A stretch of DNA of 64,000 nucleotides from Mangrovimonas xylaniphaga (GCF_001280435.1 NZ_LBIP01000013.1:1860001-1924000), one strand, 5' to 3'. Shown: positions 27,069 to 35,647, counted from the first letter of the stretch. Notes: generated by a model not told the origin, from the letters alone. Numbers and translations are program-made.

Positions 27069-27695
27069 ATGCCTCTATATAAAACCCTTAATCCTAGTGC
27101 ACAAACTTCTGTTAAAATCTGGAAGATAACAGAGTCCTATCAGGAATTGTTTCAGCCTGTTACCCTAAAACCAGAAAGTTTACAGCGTGTGCAAAACATG
27201 AAAAGTGAATTGCATCAGCGAGGGTTTTTAAGTGTACGCCATTTACTAGCTGAGTTTGGCTATACCGATGAGGATTTGTTTTATGACGAAAATGGTAAGC
27301 CCCATTTAAAAGATGGCAAGCATATTTCTATAACGCATTCTTTTACCTTTTCTGCCGTGGTGGTAAGTGATGATGTGGTTGGGATTGACATTGAAAAACA
27401 ACGGGAAAAAATAGGGGTGATAGCTCATAAGTTTATGGATTATGAGTTTAAGTATTTGAAGAATACCGAGGCTGATTATATCAATAAGCTTACAGTGATT
27501 TGGTGTGTTAAGGAGTCTTTGTATAAGCTTTTTGCTACCCCTGGATTGAGTTTTTTGCAGCATACTTTGGTGATTCCGTTTATGATGAATGATGGCGAAA
27601 CCACGGCTTGGATTGATTATAAAAACAAAAAGAGTCGCTATCACGTGGCGTTTTTGGAGTTTGAAGGATTTACCTGTGCCTATACACTTCCGTAA
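27069..27695 (+). CDS. 4'-phosphopantetheinyl transferase superfamily protein
   Basis: 208 residues, the length of a Sfp/AcpT-type enzyme. Magnesium-binding motif VVGIDIEKQREK (about 102-113) and the second signature WCVKESLYKLF (about 146-156). Transfers phosphopantetheine from CoA to carrier proteins. First gene of a long plus-strand run; pcrB begins 3 bp after its stop. No polyketide or peptide synthase gene is in the window, so its carrier protein is unknown. Confidence 0.88.
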   Translation: MPLYKTLNPSAQTSVKIWKITESYQELFQPVTLKPESLQRVQNMKSELHQRGFLSVRHLLAEFGYTDEDLFYDENGKPHLKDGKHISITHSFTFSAVVVSDDVVGIDIEKQREKIGVIAHKFMDYEFKYLKNTEADYINKLTVIWCVKESLYKLFATPGLSFLQHTLVIPFMMNDGETTAWIDYKNKKSRYHVAFLEFEGFTCAYTLP

Positions 27696-27698
27696 CTG

Positions 27699-28463
27699 AT
27701 GATTTATAAGGATATTTTAATAAGAAGCGCCGCAGGCGAACGATTGTTGGCAGTGTTGTTGGACCCAGATAAACTCCAAATGGATAGGGTTGTCAATTTG
27801 ATGGAGAAGATTAATAAATCTATCGCCACCCATATTTTTGTTGGCGGAAGTGAAGTTGATGAGCATGTCACGCCAATTTTGGTGGCGGAAATAAAGAAGT
27901 ATACTCTTTTGCCAGTAATCATTTTTCCTGGAGATGTATGCCAAATTTCAGAACAGGCAGATGCCCTTTTGTTTTTGTCCTTAATTTCAGGAAGAAACCC
28001 CGAATACCTTATTGGGAAACAAGTGCAGGCGGTTCAAAAGTTGAGAGAGGCCAATTTGGAAATCATCCCTACAGGCTATTTGCTTATTGAAAATGGGAAA
28101 GAAACAGCGGTCCAGCGCGTGACGCATACTTTGCCAATGTCAAAAGATAATGTTCAGAATATTGTAGATACGGCCAAAGCAGGGGAACTGCTGGGGATGA
28201 AACTAATCTATTTGGAAGCAGGTAGTGGAGCGATGCATCCAATTGGTGCCGATATTATCAAGAAAGTAAAAGAGGATTTAAGGATTCCTTTGATTGTTGG
28301 AGGAGGCATCAGAAATATGGATGCCTTAGGTCAAGCCTATAATGCAGGTGCCGATATGGTAGTGATTGGAACAGCTTTCGAACAAGATGAAACCTTTTTT
28401 GACAGGCTTCAGCAAAAAGAAACCATTTTAGAAACACCAAAACCGTTGAACGGATTTGGTTGA
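27699..28463 (+). CDS. geranylgeranylglyceryl phosphate synthase family protein (PcrB-like)
   Basis: 254 residues, TIM barrel. Signatures: LLAVLLDPDKLQMD near the start, HIFVGGSEVDE, PVIIFPGDVCQIS, IYLEAGSGA, LIVGGGIRNMDALGQAYNAGADMVVIGTA (a phosphate-binding end). Joins a long-chain prenyl diphosphate to glycerol-1-phosphate; group II members occur in Bacteroidota although the lipid product there is not well understood. Translationally close to the upstream gene. Confidence 0.9.
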   Translation: MIYKDILIRSAAGERLLAVLLDPDKLQMDRVVNLMEKINKSIATHIFVGGSEVDEHVTPILVAEIKKYTLLPVIIFPGDVCQISEQADALLFLSLISGRNPEYLIGKQVQAVQKLREANLEIIPTGYLLIENGKETAVQRVTHTLPMSKDNVQNIVDTAKAGELLGMKLIYLEAGSGAMHPIGADIIKKVKEDLRIPLIVGGGIRNMDALGQAYNAGADMVVIGTAFEQDETFFDRLQQKETILETPKPLNGFG

Positions 28464-28509
28464 ACAAAAACATAACTCTAAATAAATCCTATTAGGGAAT
28501 TTAAACACC

Positions 28510-28770
28510 ATGAAAATTTCAGTAGAACTAACATTGACACCGCTTCAAGATAACTACGAACCGGCTATTATTCACTTTATAAAAAAACTGCGAGCTTCAG
28601 GGCTTACCGTTCTGGAAAATCCTTTGAGCACTCAAGTGTATGGCGATTATGATGAGGTAATGCGCCTGTTGACAACTGAAATCAAGGAAGCTTTTGAGTT
28701 GATAGAAAGAGGATTGTTGTACATGAAAATTGTGAAATCCGATCGTCACGACTATGAACCACATTTTTGA
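28510..28770 (+). CDS. thiamine-binding protein (MTH1187/YkoF superfamily)
   Basis: 86 residues, single ferredoxin-like domain: MKISVELTLTPLQDNYEP, FIKKLRASGLTVLENPLSTQ, YGDYDEVMRLL. Family members bind thiamine or its pyrimidine moiety in the cytoplasm. Overlaps the start of the PnuC-like gene by 17 bp, which points to a joint role in thiamine uptake; a TPP-controlled receptor follows downstream. No riboswitch is visible directly in front of this gene. Confidence 0.82.
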   Translation: MKISVELTLTPLQDNYEPAIIHFIKKLRASGLTVLENPLSTQVYGDYDEVMRLLTTEIKEAFELIERGLLYMKIVKSDRHDYEPHF

Positions 28771-29386
28771 TTTTTTCATAGATCCCTATCGTGGTACTCC
28801 TGCATTGTTTATTGTGTTGGAGGCCATTGCCTTTGTCTTTGGAATTTTAAGTGTTTACTATGCCCAGAAGGAAAATATCTTGGTGTATCCAACGGGTTTG
28901 GTGGCAACGGTAATTACAGTTTACCTATTGTACAAGGCTGGGTATTTGGGAGACATGATGATGAATTTTTACTATTCGGTCATGAGTATTTACGGATGGT
29001 GGAACTGGGCCAGAAAAAAAGAAGACAAGCATGTGGTGGCTATTTCCAGAACCAATACCAAAGAAAAATTAATAGGAGTTGGTATGTTTTTGTTGACAAT
29101 GTTGGTAACTTATTTGGTCTACACGGCTTATGGTTACCAATTGGAAATTCCTAACTATATAGACATTTTTACTTCTGGTATTTTTTTCACGGCTATGTGG
29201 TACATGGCTATCAAGAAACTAGAGAATTGGACCCTTTGGATTTTCGCCGATCTAATTACCGTACCATTGTATGCCTATAGAGGTTTGGGGATGTTATCTT
29301 TACAGTACCTCATTTTTACATTTTTAGCAATTCAAGGATATCGCCAATGGAAGCGCAGCTTAGACAACAAGATTCAAACTGCATAA
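28754..29386 (+). CDS. PnuC-family vitamin transporter, possibly thiamine (PnuT-like)
   Basis: 210 residues, about seven transmembrane helices. Family marks: FGILSVYYAQKENILVYPTG, YYSVMSIYGWWNWARKK, TAMWYMAIKKLENWTLWIFAD, LQYLIFTFLAIQGYRQWKR. PnuC transports nicotinamide riboside; the PnuT branch transports thiamine. Two readings compete: coupling to the thiamine-binding gene (17-bp overlap) and the TPP-regulated receptor favours thiamine; the NadR-like kinase directly downstream (40-bp overlap) favours nicotinamide riboside. Inner membrane, facilitated uptake followed by phosphorylation trapping. Confidence 0.85.
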   Translation: MNHIFDFFIDPYRGTPALFIVLEAIAFVFGILSVYYAQKENILVYPTGLVATVITVYLLYKAGYLGDMMMNFYYSVMSIYGWWNWARKKEDKHVVAISRTNTKEKLIGVGMFLLTMLVTYLVYTAYGYQLEIPNYIDIFTSGIFFTAMWYMAIKKLENWTLWIFADLITVPLYAYRGLGMLSLQYLIFTFLAIQGYRQWKRSLDNKIQTA

Positions 29387-29910
29387 AAGTGGTACTTTTT
29401 GGGCCTGAATCTACAGGGAAGACGGTGTTGGCACAACGCTTGGCAAAGCATTACGATACGCTTTGGGTCCCTGAATTTTCAAGAAGTTATGCTGAAGGAA
29501 AAATGAAAAAGGGAGAACAACTCACTGAAGAGGATGTGCTCCCCATTGCTATTGGCCAAATAAAACTAGAAAATGAACTGACGTCAAAGGTTGAAAAACT
29601 ATTGATTTGTGATACCGATTTATTGGAGACAAAAGTTTATAGTTCAGTGTATTACGATGGTTTTTGTCCTGAAGTTTTGAATAAAATAGTTGGAAAGAAT
29701 CAGTATAATCTTTATTTTTTGACTAATATTGATGTACCGTGGGAAGCGGATGACATTCGTGACAGACCTAATGAAAGGGAGCACATGTTTCAAGCTTTTG
29801 AAACGGCTTTAAGAACACATAACAAACCGTATGTTTTACTTAAGGGTTCTGAAGAGGAACGCTTTAACGTTGCGGTGAAGCATATTGATAATCTATTAAA
29901 ACAGACTTGA
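29347..29910 (+). CDS. NadR-like P-loop nucleoside/vitamin kinase
   Basis: 187 residues. Walker A GPESTGKTVLAQ (about 19-30), then WVPEFSRSYAEG, LICDTDLLETKVYS and DDIRDRPNERE, the pattern of the ribosylnicotinamide kinase domain of NadR. There is no N-terminal nucleotidyltransferase or HTH domain. Overlaps pnuC by 40 bp and touches the DUF4301 start (TGATG), so it is translationally coupled to both. Probable job: phosphorylating the vitamin brought in by the PnuC-like carrier. Substrate (nicotinamide riboside or thiamine) undecided. Confidence 0.85.
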   Translation: MEAQLRQQDSNCIKVVLFGPESTGKTVLAQRLAKHYDTLWVPEFSRSYAEGKMKKGEQLTEEDVLPIAIGQIKLENELTSKVEKLLICDTDLLETKVYSSVYYDGFCPEVLNKIVGKNQYNLYFLTNIDVPWEADDIRDRPNEREHMFQAFETALRTHNKPYVLLKGSEEERFNVAVKHIDNLLKQT

Positions 29911-31475
29911 TGAAATTTTCTGAAGCAGATTTAGAACAGATAGAAAAAAAGGGACTCACCCCTAAAAAAGTAAAACAACAGATTAAAATTTTTAAAAACG
30001 GACTTCCGTTTACCCATCTTATTGCGGCGGCCACTATTGGAAAAGGCATTACTAAGCTTACTGCAGAAGAAGAGGCGGCCTATATAAAGGTTTTTGAAGA
30101 TAAAAAGAATGAAAGTGAGCTATTAAAGTTTGTACCTGCTTCCGGAGCTGCTACTAGAATGTTCAAGTTTTTATTTCAGTTTCAGCAGGATTATGATCCT
30201 GAAACTGAAAGTTTGAATTCCTATATCAACAATACCGATGCAAAGGATCTTTCCCTGTTTTTTCTCGGGCTTAAAAAGTTCCCGTTTTATGATGAGGTTA
30301 TGGCAAAGCTTTTGGAAACTTATCCCGATTACAACAAAAAGTCGAGAGACGAAAAGGCTTGGTTGTTTGTAAAGGCTATGTTGGATGAGGATATGTTGGA
30401 CTACGGAAACTATCCAAAGGGATTGTTGCCATTTCATGAGTATAAAAACAAGGTGATTTCAACAGCTTTTGAAGAGCATTTGTTTGAAACCGCACTGTAT
30501 TCGTCTGATAATTGTAAGGCAAAATTACACTTCACCATTTCAGAAAAATATAAAGACAAGTTCAAAAGTGAGTTTGAGAGAATTCAACAAAAGGTAGAAA
30601 CTAAAACAGGGGTGAAGTTTGAAATTTCCTTTTCATATCAAAAAGAATCTACAGATACCATTGCCGTAACCCCAAAAAACAAATTGTTTAGGGAAGAGGA
30701 TGGCTCTTTGTTGTTCAGACCTTCAGGGCATGGTGCGCTTATTGAAAACCTAAACGATCTGGATGCCGATGTCATTTTTATGAAGAATATAGACAATGTG
30801 GTGGTTTATAAATACAAGGAAGAGGTAGCTAAGTACAAAAAAGTACTGGCTGGAATTTTAATGGAGCTTCAGGAGCAGGCCTTTGCTTACCTAAGAAAGT
30901 TGGATGAAGACAATCTGGAAGAGAAGGACCTTAAGGAAATTGCCAAATTCTTGAGCAAGAAAATGGATGTCAAGATTTCTCCAGAATTCAAAAAATATAA
31001 GTCAAAATATCAAATAGAGTACCTTCAGGAAAAACTCAATCGCCCTATCCGTATTTGCGGAATGGTAAAAAATGAAGGAGAGCCTGGAGGAGGTCCTTTT
31101 TGGGTGAAGAATGAAGACGGGGTAATTTCACTTCAAATTGTGGAATCTGCTCAAATCAATATGAAGGACAAAGCCCAAAAATCTATTTTAACGAAATCGA
31201 CACATTTCAATCCAGTGGATATTGTGTGCAGTGTTAAGGATTATAAGGGTGAAAAATTCAATTTGACCAAATATGTAGATCCTTCGGCGGCGTTTATTAC
31301 GGAAAAGACCAAAAATGGGAGAAACCTTAAAGCATTGGAGCTTCCAGGGCTTTGGAATGGAAGTATGGCCAATTGGAACACCGTGTTTGTGGAGGTGCCA
31401 TTAATTACCTTTAATCCTGTAAAAACGGTGAATGATTTGTTGAAAGCTCCGCACCAAGTTCTTAATGGACATTAA
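29910..31475 (+). CDS. DUF4301 family protein
   Basis: 521 residues from the ATG at 29910, which overlaps the upstream TGA. Signature LKFVPASGAATRMFKFLF (about 75-92) resembles the nucleotide-binding loop of sugar nucleotidyltransferases; also RPSGHGALIENLNDLDADV and RICGMVKNEGEPGGGPFWV. These elements suggest a UDP-sugar-pyrophosphorylase-like fold. No experimental function that I know. The last 11 bp overlap arfB. Confidence 0.85.
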   Translation: MKFSEADLEQIEKKGLTPKKVKQQIKIFKNGLPFTHLIAAATIGKGITKLTAEEEAAYIKVFEDKKNESELLKFVPASGAATRMFKFLFQFQQDYDPETESLNSYINNTDAKDLSLFFLGLKKFPFYDEVMAKLLETYPDYNKKSRDEKAWLFVKAMLDEDMLDYGNYPKGLLPFHEYKNKVISTAFEEHLFETALYSSDNCKAKLHFTISEKYKDKFKSEFERIQQKVETKTGVKFEISFSYQKESTDTIAVTPKNKLFREEDGSLLFRPSGHGALIENLNDLDADVIFMKNIDNVVVYKYKEEVAKYKKVLAGILMELQEQAFAYLRKLDEDNLEEKDLKEIAKFLSKKMDVKISPEFKKYKSKYQIEYLQEKLNRPIRICGMVKNEGEPGGGPFWVKNEDGVISLQIVESAQINMKDKAQKSILTKSTHFNPVDIVCSVKDYKGEKFNLTKYVDPSAAFITEKTKNGRNLKALELPGLWNGSMANWNTVFVEVPLITFNPVKTVNDLLKAPHQVLNGH

Positions 31476-31875
31476 TCAGGATGCACTTATTTCAGAACTG
31501 ACCTTTAAGGCGGTTCGTAGTTCAGGATCGGGAGGGCAACACGTTAATAAAGTAGCTACTAAAGTGGAGCTATTTTTTGATGTGATGGCCTCCAAGGTTT
31601 TGGAGGAAGATGAAAAACAGCGTGTGCTTGAAGCGCTTGCCAATAGGGTGAACAAAGGGCAGGTTTTGGTATTGTATAGTGACGACAGCCGGAGTCAATT
31701 CAAAAACAAAAACCTCGTCATCCAGAAGTTTTTGAACTTGATTGAGGAGGCTTTAGAGGTGCAAAAGGAACGTGTGCCGACCAAAATTCCAAAAGGCGTC
31801 AAGAAAAAGCGACTTCAGGACAAACGGAAACAGTCTGAAAAAAAGAGTTTTAGGAAACCGCCTAGCTTGAATTGA
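31465..31875 (+). CDS. arfB: alternative ribosome-rescue peptidyl-tRNA hydrolase ArfB
   Basis: 136 residues. Catalytic GGQ loop in VRSSGSGGQHVNKVATKVEL, and the basic C-terminal tail (KKKRLQDKRKQSEKKSFRK) that enters the empty mRNA channel of stalled ribosomes. Release-factor-like domain without the codon-recognition domain, hence ArfB/YaeJ rather than RF1/RF2. Starts inside the DUF4301 gene; probably ends this operon before the TPP riboswitch. Confidence 0.92.
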   Translation: MDINQDALISELTFKAVRSSGSGGQHVNKVATKVELFFDVMASKVLEEDEKQRVLEALANRVNKGQVLVLYSDDSRSQFKNKNLVIQKFLNLIEEALEVQKERVPTKIPKGVKKKRLQDKRKQSEKKSFRKPPSLN

Positions 31876-31915
31876 AAATATCTTTGTTTAGGTAGGTTAA
31901 TTCTCTATTCTTCCC

Positions 31916-31923
31916 TAAATTTG
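31916..31923 (+). promoter_or_regulatory. candidate -7 box of the TPP riboswitch transcript
   Basis: TAAATTTG, exact TAnnTTTG, ending one base before the riboswitch begins, so the transcript would start at or just inside the aptamer P1 stem. The -33 element is not clear. Confidence 0.5.
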
Positions 31924-31924
31924 C

Positions 31925-32011
31925 AGCGTTCTCAAAAAGGGGTGCCTAATATCGGCTGAGATCATACCCATTGAACCTAGAACAGGTAATGCTGTTTAGG
32001 AATGAAGCGTT
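31925..32011 (+). promoter_or_regulatory. TPP riboswitch (THI element)
   Basis: Contains the conserved aptamer cores in order: GGGGTGC, GGCTGAGATCATACCC, TTGAACCTAGAACAGGTAATG, then TTTAGGAATG with closing P1 bases (AGCGTT near 31925 opposite AAGCGTT near 32005). Binds thiamine pyrophosphate and represses the gene downstream. Two hairpins follow in the leader: AAATGTC-TGCA-GGCATTT (32014-32031) and TCGATTA-N8-TAATCGA (32139-32160), the latter ending one base before the receptor ATG. No T-run terminator is seen, so control at translation is more likely than termination. Confidence 0.92.
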
Positions 32012-32161
32012 AAAAATGTCTGCAGGCATTTAGTACCGGTTAACCATTAGTAAGGTATTAAGTTTTAACGTATGGTAATAGAAGCATTTGCTTCAAAATC
32101 TATTGTAAAACAACAAAAGAATAATGACCTCTTTTTATTCGATTATGATTTTTTAATCGAT

Positions 32162-34351
32162 ATGAAAAAACTATTTCTTTTTTTAACACTTTTGGTGCTA
32201 TCAGTCACCGGAAAAGCACAACAACAACAACAAACAAAAGATTCTACCGAAGTTGAAAAACTGGACGAAGTTCTGGTAAAGGCAGTTAGGGTAGAAGCTA
32301 CATCTCCAATCACACACTCTAATGTTACCAAGGAGCAGCTTGAAAAGCGCAATTTAGGTCAGGACATTCCTGTGCTCTTAAACTATTTGCCGTCGGTGGT
32401 AACGTCTACCGATGCAGGAGCCGGAATTGGATATACCTATATTCGTGTTCGGGGTATTAATGCCCAATCTACAAACGTGACCATTAACGGAATTCCTTAT
32501 AACGATGCGGAATCTATGGGAACGTTTTGGGTGAATTTAGGTGATTTTGCCTCTTCAGTAGAAAGTTTGCAGTTACAGCGTGGCGTGGGAACTTCCACCA
32601 ATGGTTCTGGGGCTTTTGGAGCTAGTATTAACGTGCTGACCGATGCCGTTTCGAAAGAAGCGAGTGCTGAAATTTCCAATTCCTTTGGAAGTTATAACAC
32701 ACGCAAACATACAGTGAAGTTCAGCACTGGATTGATGAACGATCACTTTGAGTTTGCAGGGCGTTTGTCGAAGATTAAATCGGATGGATATATAGATAGA
32801 GCTTCTTCCGATTTGCAATCTTATTTTTTGCAAGGGTCTTATGTAGATGAGAATACCTTGATTAAAGCTTTGGCTTTTGGAGGAAAGGAGAAAACCTATC
32901 AGTCTTGGAATGGTTTGGAGGATTTGGACCTATTGGAAAATGACAGAACTTTTAATACGGCAGGAATGTATTTTGACGCCGATGGAAACATGCATTTTTA
33001 CGACAATGAGGTAGATGATTACAAACAAGACCATTACCAACTGCATTGGAACCAGCGTTACAATAACCATTGGTCTACCAACCTAGGTTTGAATTATACC
33101 TATGGTCGCGGGTTCTTTGAACAATATAAGGAAGATGAAGATTTTGCCGATTATGATTTAGCAGAAATTCAAATTGGAGGCGAAACCATCAATACCACAG
33201 ATTTGATTCGTCGTCGTTGGTTGGATAATGATTTTTATGTGGTAAATGCTAATGTCAACTATAAAAATGAGGCCCTAAATATGACTTTGGGAACGTCTTA
33301 TAGTTTTTACGATGGTGACCATTTTGGGGAAATTATTTGGGCACAGTATGCAAGTGACAGTGAGATAGGAGACCATTATTACGATGGTAATGGTAAAAAG
33401 GGAGATTTTAGTGTGTTTGCTAAGGCTACCTATAGGTTTAATGAGAAGTTGAGCCTTTATGGCGATGTTCAGGTTCGAAATGTAGATTACACAACATCGG
33501 GCTTGACATCTGATAGAGTTCCTTTTAATGTGGATGAAAATTATACGTTTTTCAATCCAAAAGCGGGAGTGACCTATAAGATGAATGACAACAATAACTT
33601 GTATTTCTCTTATGCTAGAGCCAATAGAGAACCTAACAGAGACGATTTTGAAAACAATGCCACTGTAAAACCTGAGCAGCTTAACGATTTTGAATTGGGA
33701 TGGAGACACGACGCACAAAAATTGCGATTGAATGTGAATGCCTACTACATGTTGTACAACGAACAATTGGTGTTAACGGGTAATTTGGATGATGTAGGAA
33801 ACCCAATCAGAACCAATAGTGGCGATAGTTATCGTTTAGGATTGGAAGTGGAAGCAGCGGTGGCTTTGTCTAAAAAGTTTTCCATTCAGCCTAACTTTAC
33901 TTTGAGTTCCAATAAGAACAAGGAAACCTTTGCTTCCATAGATGGAGAATTGGTCAACTTAGGAAAAACAAACATCTCTTACTCCCCAGAGTTTATTGCG
34001 GCCAATGCTTTGGTATTTCAACCAATGTCCAACCTGCAAATGTCTGTATTGAGCAAATATGTTGGGGAGCAGTACATGGGCAATACCGATGCTGAGAATT
34101 CAAAATTGAACAGCTATTTTGTAAACGATTTCAACATCACTTACGAGCTAAAAACGAAATCAATCTTTAAATCTATTTTGTTTACGGGATTGGTGAACAA
34201 TATTTTCAATGAAAAGTATGTGTCTAATGGGTATTACTACACTTATGATGATACTTGGTCCGATCCAAACCAAGTAACGACCATTGAAGGTGCGGGGTAT
34301 TATCCACAGGCTACCACTAACTTTTTGTTGGGAATGACCTTGAAATTCTAA
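32162..34351 (+). CDS. TonB-dependent receptor, probably for thiamine
   Basis: 729 residues from ATG 32162, chosen because it gives a clean signal peptide (MKKLFLFLTLLVLSVTGKA-Q); an in-frame ATG 90 bp upstream would bury it. Plug domain about 35-160 (EVLVKAVRVEATSPITHSN, YIRVRGINAQSTNVTINGIP, LQLQRGVGTSTNGSGAFG), then a beta barrel ending ATTNFLLGMTLKF with the terminal Phe. Outer membrane, TonB/ExbBD-energised import. The TPP riboswitch in its leader makes thiamine or a thiamine precursor the likely ligand. Ends in a bidirectional terminator. Confidence 0.92.
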   Translation: MKKLFLFLTLLVLSVTGKAQQQQQTKDSTEVEKLDEVLVKAVRVEATSPITHSNVTKEQLEKRNLGQDIPVLLNYLPSVVTSTDAGAGIGYTYIRVRGINAQSTNVTINGIPYNDAESMGTFWVNLGDFASSVESLQLQRGVGTSTNGSGAFGASINVLTDAVSKEASAEISNSFGSYNTRKHTVKFSTGLMNDHFEFAGRLSKIKSDGYIDRASSDLQSYFLQGSYVDENTLIKALAFGGKEKTYQSWNGLEDLDLLENDRTFNTAGMYFDADGNMHFYDNEVDDYKQDHYQLHWNQRYNNHWSTNLGLNYTYGRGFFEQYKEDEDFADYDLAEIQIGGETINTTDLIRRRWLDNDFYVVNANVNYKNEALNMTLGTSYSFYDGDHFGEIIWAQYASDSEIGDHYYDGNGKKGDFSVFAKATYRFNEKLSLYGDVQVRNVDYTTSGLTSDRVPFNVDENYTFFNPKAGVTYKMNDNNNLYFSYARANREPNRDDFENNATVKPEQLNDFELGWRHDAQKLRLNVNAYYMLYNEQLVLTGNLDDVGNPIRTNSGDSYRLGLEVEAAVALSKKFSIQPNFTLSSNKNKETFASIDGELVNLGKTNISYSPEFIAANALVFQPMSNLQMSVLSKYVGEQYMGNTDAENSKLNSYFVNDFNITYELKTKSIFKSILFTGLVNNIFNEKYVSNGYYYTYDDTWSDPNQVTTIEGAGYYPQATTNFLLGMTLKF

Positions 34352-34371
34352 AAACATTATTTTTTAAAACT

Positions 34372-34408
34372 AAAAAGCCAAAACGATAATTAAGTTTTGG
34401 CTTTTTTT
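34372..34408. terminator. bidirectional intrinsic terminator
   Basis: Stem AAAAAGCCAAAAC / GTTTTGGCTTTTT with a 9-base loop, T-run after and A-run before. Between the receptor gene and the convergent lipoprotein gene. Confidence 0.85.
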
Positions 34409-34427
34409 ATTTCGAAAGGATATTTTT

Positions 34428-34859
34428 TTAATTGTAAACGTACAGCATGTTGCCACTTTGTTCTACCACATACATCCTCAGGCCACAGGGCAATTCGGAG
34501 TTATAAAGTGGTTGTCCTGTAATTAAGCTATAGGTGTTGGAATCGGTACAGCCACAAACGCCTTCAATGCCATCAATACTTAAAGTTGAACAATTGCTTA
34601 CAGCATGGTTAGGGTCGGCGGCATCAAAAGCCATAAATCCAAAACCTGTATTGACCACAAAAAAGCCTCCAACACCACCTTGGTTGCCCACATAAACAGG
34701 ATTGCTTGGAAATTGCAATTGGCTGTACTGTGGTAAGTTCATATTCAAGGACGCATTCACACCAACATTGGGCAGGAAATTGCATTCGTTTTGGTCGTCG
34801 TTACCACCACAGGCTACCAATAAAGGCAGTAGGGTTAAAAAGGTCATTAGTTTTTTCAT
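34428..34859 (-). CDS. lipoprotein with degenerate Rieske-like domain
   Basis: 143 residues from ATG 34859 (seven more codons open upstream). Lipobox LVAC (Cys17), then GGNDD. The body follows the Rieske ferredoxin layout: FVVNTGFGFMAFDAADPNHAVSNC, then GVCGCTDSNTYSLITGQPLY and a final LRMYVVEQSGNMLYVYN. The usual C-x-H and C-x2-H ligand pairs are not intact: the first half lacks Cys before NH, and the second reads CGCTDS with no His. It probably keeps the fold without the 2Fe-2S cluster. Fold assignment is inference from pattern. Confidence 0.7.
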   Translation of the reverse strand: MKKLMTFLTLLPLLVACGGNDDQNECNFLPNVGVNASLNMNLPQYSQLQFPSNPVYVGNQGGVGGFFVVNTGFGFMAFDAADPNHAVSNCSTLSIDGIEGVCGCTDSNTYSLITGQPLYNSELPCGLRMYVVEQSGNMLYVYN

Positions 34860-35021
34860 AGCTATAAAATAGAAGTGCAAATTACGATAAAATTAAGGCT
34901 TTCTGTAGGCCTTGCATATGAGCTCTTTAAAAATTTAACGAATAATTATAAAGTACCCCCTACTTTGAACTCCCATTTTTTTAGTTACCTTTAGACCTAG
35001 TTAACATTTAAAAAAATTGTG

Positions 35022-35060
35022 TAAATTTGTATGTAATCTCGTGCTAGCGGGATTTTTTTT
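35022..35060 (+). promoter_or_regulatory. greA promoter with terminator-like hairpin at the transcript start
   Basis: TAAATTTG at 35022-35029 (exact -7 consensus) lies 79 bp before greA. Five bases later comes the stem AATCTCG-N6-CGGGATT (35035-35054, one G-T pair) running into eight Ts (35053-35060). This looks like an intrinsic terminator or a 5' capping hairpin at the very start of the greA mRNA. Confidence 0.5.
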
Positions 35061-35107
35061 ATGCTGAACGAACTTCGGCTACAGTTTACAATTTAAATAA
35101 TGAAGTT

Positions 35108-35584
35108 ATGAGTAAAGTATCTTATTACACTGCGGAAGGACTGAAGAAATTAAGAGATGAGTTAAGACAACTTAAGGATATAGAACGCCCAAAAGCCTCT
35201 CAAGCCATTGCTGAAGCAAGGGACAAAGGGGATTTGAGTGAAAATGCCGAATATGATGCCGCTAAAGAGGCGCAAGGTTTATTGGAAATGAAAATTTCCA
35301 AATTAGAGGATATTTTGGCTGGAGCTCGTTTGATTGATGAATCGCAATTGGACACTTCTAAGGTATTGGTGCTTTCAAAAGTGAAAATCAAAAACCAAAC
35401 CAATGGTATGGAAATGACCTATACCTTGGTTGCTGATGGAGAAGCCGATTTGGCCTCTGGTAAAATCTCTGTAAACTCTCCAATTGGTAAAGGGTTATTA
35501 GGGAAATCTGTTGGAGAAGTTGCAGACATTCAGGTGCCAAATGGTGTTATGAAATTTGATATTCTAGAAATTTCAAGATCATAG
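35108..35584 (+). CDS. greA: transcription elongation factor GreA
   Basis: 158 residues. N-terminal coiled coil with the acidic tip DKGDLSENAEYDAAKEAQG (about 38-57) that enters the RNA polymerase secondary channel and triggers cleavage of backtracked RNA; C-terminal FKBP-like domain (KVLVLSKVKIKNQTN, SVNSPIGKGLLGKSVGEVADIQVP). Cytoplasmic. Own promoter and terminator; gives every sign of an independent transcription unit. Confidence 0.95.
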   Translation: MSKVSYYTAEGLKKLRDELRQLKDIERPKASQAIAEARDKGDLSENAEYDAAKEAQGLLEMKISKLEDILAGARLIDESQLDTSKVLVLSKVKIKNQTNGMEMTYTLVADGEADLASGKISVNSPIGKGLLGKSVGEVADIQVPNGVMKFDILEISRS

Positions 35585-35616
35585 GCGGTCTCGATAGACC
35601 AGTTTAAAATTTAAGT

Positions 35617-35647
35617 AAAAGATTCCCGTTCTGCGGGAATCTTTTTA
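35617..35647 (+). terminator. intrinsic terminator after greA
   Basis: Stem AAAAGATTCCCG / GCGGGAATCTTTT with loop TTCT, then Ts. Confidence 0.85.

Noticed and set aside
32072-32161. Upstream start of the TonB receptor
   Set aside because: It would put 30 residues before a clean signal peptide and overlap the riboswitch leader hairpins.
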